A stretch of 6,509 bases of DNA from Dehalococcoidia bacterium (GTDB lineage Bacteria; Chloroflexota; Dehalococcoidia; SM23-28-2), in assembly GCA_022866185.1 (NCBI GenBank), contig JALHUG010000024.1, positions 1-6,509 on the forward strand. Reading direction: 5' to 3'. The notes below the pieces were generated by a model. It had not been told where the DNA came from. It made no database searches and saw only the letters and a program-made list of their open reading frames with translations. Position 1 is the first letter of the stretch. Each line of letters opens with the position of its first letter. A program made the translations under genes and the position numbers. Positions 5,299 through 6,509 of this stretch are shown piece after piece.

Positions 5299-5774
5299 CG
5301 GCATCCCTGACGCTCAGGAGCAAGAGCCCCGCCCAGACGCGACGCATCGGCGCGCGCCTGGGGCGGTTGCTGCAAGCAGGCGACATCCTGCTCCTCTCCG
5401 GCGAGCTGGGCTCGGGCAAGACCTGCCTTGTGCAGGGCATCGGCCGGGGCCTGGCGGTGTCAGACCCTGTAACCAGCAAGTCATTTGTCCTCCTGGGCGA
5501 GTACCGGGGTCGGCTGACCCTCTATCACGGCGATCTCTATCGCCTGGAGGACCCCCTGGAGGTAGAGGAGCTGGCCCTGACCGAATGCTGCGCCGACGGA
5601 GCCCTGGTGGTGGAGTGGGCCGACCGGGCCTGGGAGGTCTTCCCGCCCGAGCACCTGCTGGTGCGGCTGGAGATCGGCGGCGCCAGCGAGCGAGACCTGA
5701 CGCTCGCGGCGCACGGCGAGCGCTACGAGCGGCTGCTGGCCGCCATCGCCGGCGGCCGGCGCAGGCGGTCATAG
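5286..5774 (+). CDS. tsaE: tRNA t6A biosynthesis ATPase TsaE
   Basis: TsaE is the small ATPase that works with TsaB and TsaD to transfer threonylcarbamoyl from TsaC/TsaC2-made threonylcarbamoyl-AMP to A37 of ANN-decoding tRNAs. The 162 residues match the family size. Walker A is GELGSGKT (39-46). LTLYHGDLYRLEDPLEVEEL follows, matching the family's HxDLYRL block, then VVEW as the Walker B-like strand. The family's usual SPTF segment after Walker A reads SKSF here (in VTSKSFVLLGEY), an uncommon substitution in an otherwise standard protein. ATG 5286 lies inside the last codons of thiL, giving a 13-nt overlap and likely translational coupling. No strong ribosome binding site is needed or seen beyond GAGGGG about 5 nt upstream. 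The C-terminal GGRRRRS is a short basic tail. Confidence 0.94.
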   Translation: MATVAASLTLRSKSPAQTRRIGARLGRLLQAGDILLLSGELGSGKTCLVQGIGRGLAVSDPVTSKSFVLLGEYRGRLTLYHGDLYRLEDPLEVEELALTECCADGALVVEWADRAWEVFPPEHLLVRLEIGGASERDLTLAAHGERYERLLAAIAGGRRRRS

Positions 5775-5784
5775 GAGGGCGAGG

Positions 5785-6486
5785 GTGGAGCTGATCATTG
5801 ATACCGCCTCGGAGATGGCCAGCGTGGGCCTATCTCAGGAGGGTGCGCTCGTCGCCGAGCTCACCTGGCGCTGCCCCCGCAACCACTCGGCGGAACTGCT
5901 GCCCGCGCTCCAGTACCTCATGGAGCGGGCGGGTGTGGACAAGAGCGACCTTCGGGCCATCTTCGTCTGCATCGGGCCGGGCGGCTACACCGGCCTGAGG
6001 GTGGGCGTGAGCACGGCCAAGGGGCTGGCCTTCGCCCTGGGGCTGCCCCTGGTGGGCGTTGGCCGCCTGGAGGCGGACGCCTACCAGCACGCCGACTACC
6101 CTGGCTCCATCTGCCCCATCCATCGCGCTGGCCGGGGCGAGCTGGCCTGGGCGGTCTACGCTCGCGCCGCCGCGGGCTGGCGCGAGGTGGTGCCGCCGCG
6201 GCTGTCGTCGCTGGACGGCCTGCTGGCAGCGGGAAGGCGGCGGCTGAAGAGAGCCCTGTTCTGCGGCGAAATATCGGACGAGTTGGCCGAAAGCCTGAGA
6301 GAGGCGTTGGGTCGACAGGCGGCTGGCGCTGGCATGACAGCCATGTCGGTACGGCGGGCGGGCTTCATCGCCGAGCTGGCCTGGCGGAGGCTGGCCGCCG
6401 GCCAGACGGACGACGCTGCCAGCCTCAAGCCCATCTACCTGCGGGAGGCGGTTGTCGCCCGACCGCGCGGCGGCGGTCGCAAGTAA
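5785..6486 (+). CDS. tsaB: tRNA t6A biosynthesis protein TsaB
   Basis: TsaB is the catalytically inactive ASKHA-fold partner that dimerises with TsaD in the t6A complex. The 233 residues match the usual 220-240. Motifs are IDTASEMASVGL (5-16), RNHSAELLPAL (32-42), GPGGYTGLRVGVSTAKGLA (64-82; usually GPGSYTG or GPGSFTG) and PLVGV (88-92). RAGRGELAWAVY comes next and YLREAVV is near the end. GTG 5785 is chosen because it gives the standard MELIIDTA N-terminus. AGGAGG (5773-5778), overlapping the tsaE stop codon, sits 6 nt before it. A gap of 10 nt to tsaE and 12 nt to the next start places it inside one operon. TsaD, the required partner, is not in the window and may lie downstream. Confidence 0.95.
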   Translation: MELIIDTASEMASVGLSQEGALVAELTWRCPRNHSAELLPALQYLMERAGVDKSDLRAIFVCIGPGGYTGLRVGVSTAKGLAFALGLPLVGVGRLEADAYQHADYPGSICPIHRAGRGELAWAVYARAAAGWREVVPPRLSSLDGLLAAGRRRLKRALFCGEISDELAESLREALGRQAAGAGMTAMSVRRAGFIAELAWRRLAAGQTDDAASLKPIYLREAVVARPRGGGRK

Positions 6487-6498
6487 GGAGGGAGCCCC

Positions 6499-6509
6499 AT
6501 GGAGCGAAC
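6499..6509 (+). CDS. Start of the next operon gene (three codons visible)
   Basis: ATG 6499 follows an excellent AGGAGG (6486-6491) with 7-nt spacing, directly behind the tsaB stop. Only Met-Glu-Arg and part of a codon are visible. In many bacteria tsaB is followed by rimI (ribosomal protein S18 acetyltransferase) or tsaD, so one of these is likely from context, but nothing in the sequence shows it. Confidence 0.55.

Noticed and set aside
4946..5794. 282-residue plus-strand frame across thiL and tsaE
   Set aside because: It is extremely rich in Arg, Ser, Pro and Trp with no motif, and is out of frame with two well-supported genes.
1..6509. CRISPR array, tRNA or rRNA genes, phage or defence genes
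   Set aside because: No regularly spaced repeats, no cloverleaf or rRNA-like sequence, and no recognisable defence, integrase or phage proteins on either strand.

Overview
The window is GC-rich bacterial chromosome with tightly packed genes, frequent GTG starts and strong AGGAGG ribosome binding sites. There is no rRNA, tRNA or other taxonomic marker. A thiL-tsaE-tsaB run, a small membrane protein paired with a YtxH-like protein, and a membrane GGDEF/HD-GYP protein fit a Chloroflexota (Dehalococcoidia-like) genome. That placement is inferred from gene content and style only, and is moderate to weak.

Left part, minus strand (1-574): a two-gene unit encodes a small single-pass membrane protein (122-460) and the N-terminus of a YtxH-like protein (1-125, cut by the window edge). 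They are coupled by an ATGA overlap and preceded by a TTCAGC-17-TATAAT promoter. Between this promoter and the next gene is about 300 bp of non-coding DNA. It holds a dispersed-type palindromic repeat (596-628), a strong 44-nt imperfect hairpin (689-732) and a segment with several competing GGGC/GCCC pairings (779-818).

Centre (875-3280, plus strand): a large membrane-anchored c-di-GMP turnover protein has the order TM - extracytoplasmic helical domain - TM - HAMP - GAF-like - GGDEF - HD-GYP. Its cyclase signature is GGDDF and it lacks the inhibitory I-site, while the HD-GYP core motifs are intact. It converges, with a 15-bp gap, on a minus-strand calcineurin-like metallophosphoesterase (3296-4036).

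Divergent spacer (4037-4281): the phosphoesterase and thiL promoters face away from each other and both appear to make leaderless or nearly leaderless mRNAs. Exactly between the two -35 boxes is a 138-bp non-coding element (4090-4227). It has 19-bp terminal inverted repeats around two sequence-related 20-nt hairpins. It looks like a small non-autonomous mobile element or structured DNA element and is the most unusual item here.

Right part (4282-6509, plus strand): a housekeeping operon of thiL (thiamine-monophosphate kinase), tsaE and tsaB (tRNA t6A modification), then the first codons of another gene. The thiL/tsaE reading frames overlap by 13 nt, and the tsaB ribosome binding site overlaps the tsaE stop.

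I found no clearly new multi-gene system. The leads worth checking are the 138-bp element, the shared promoter architecture, and the leader of the c-di-GMP gene.
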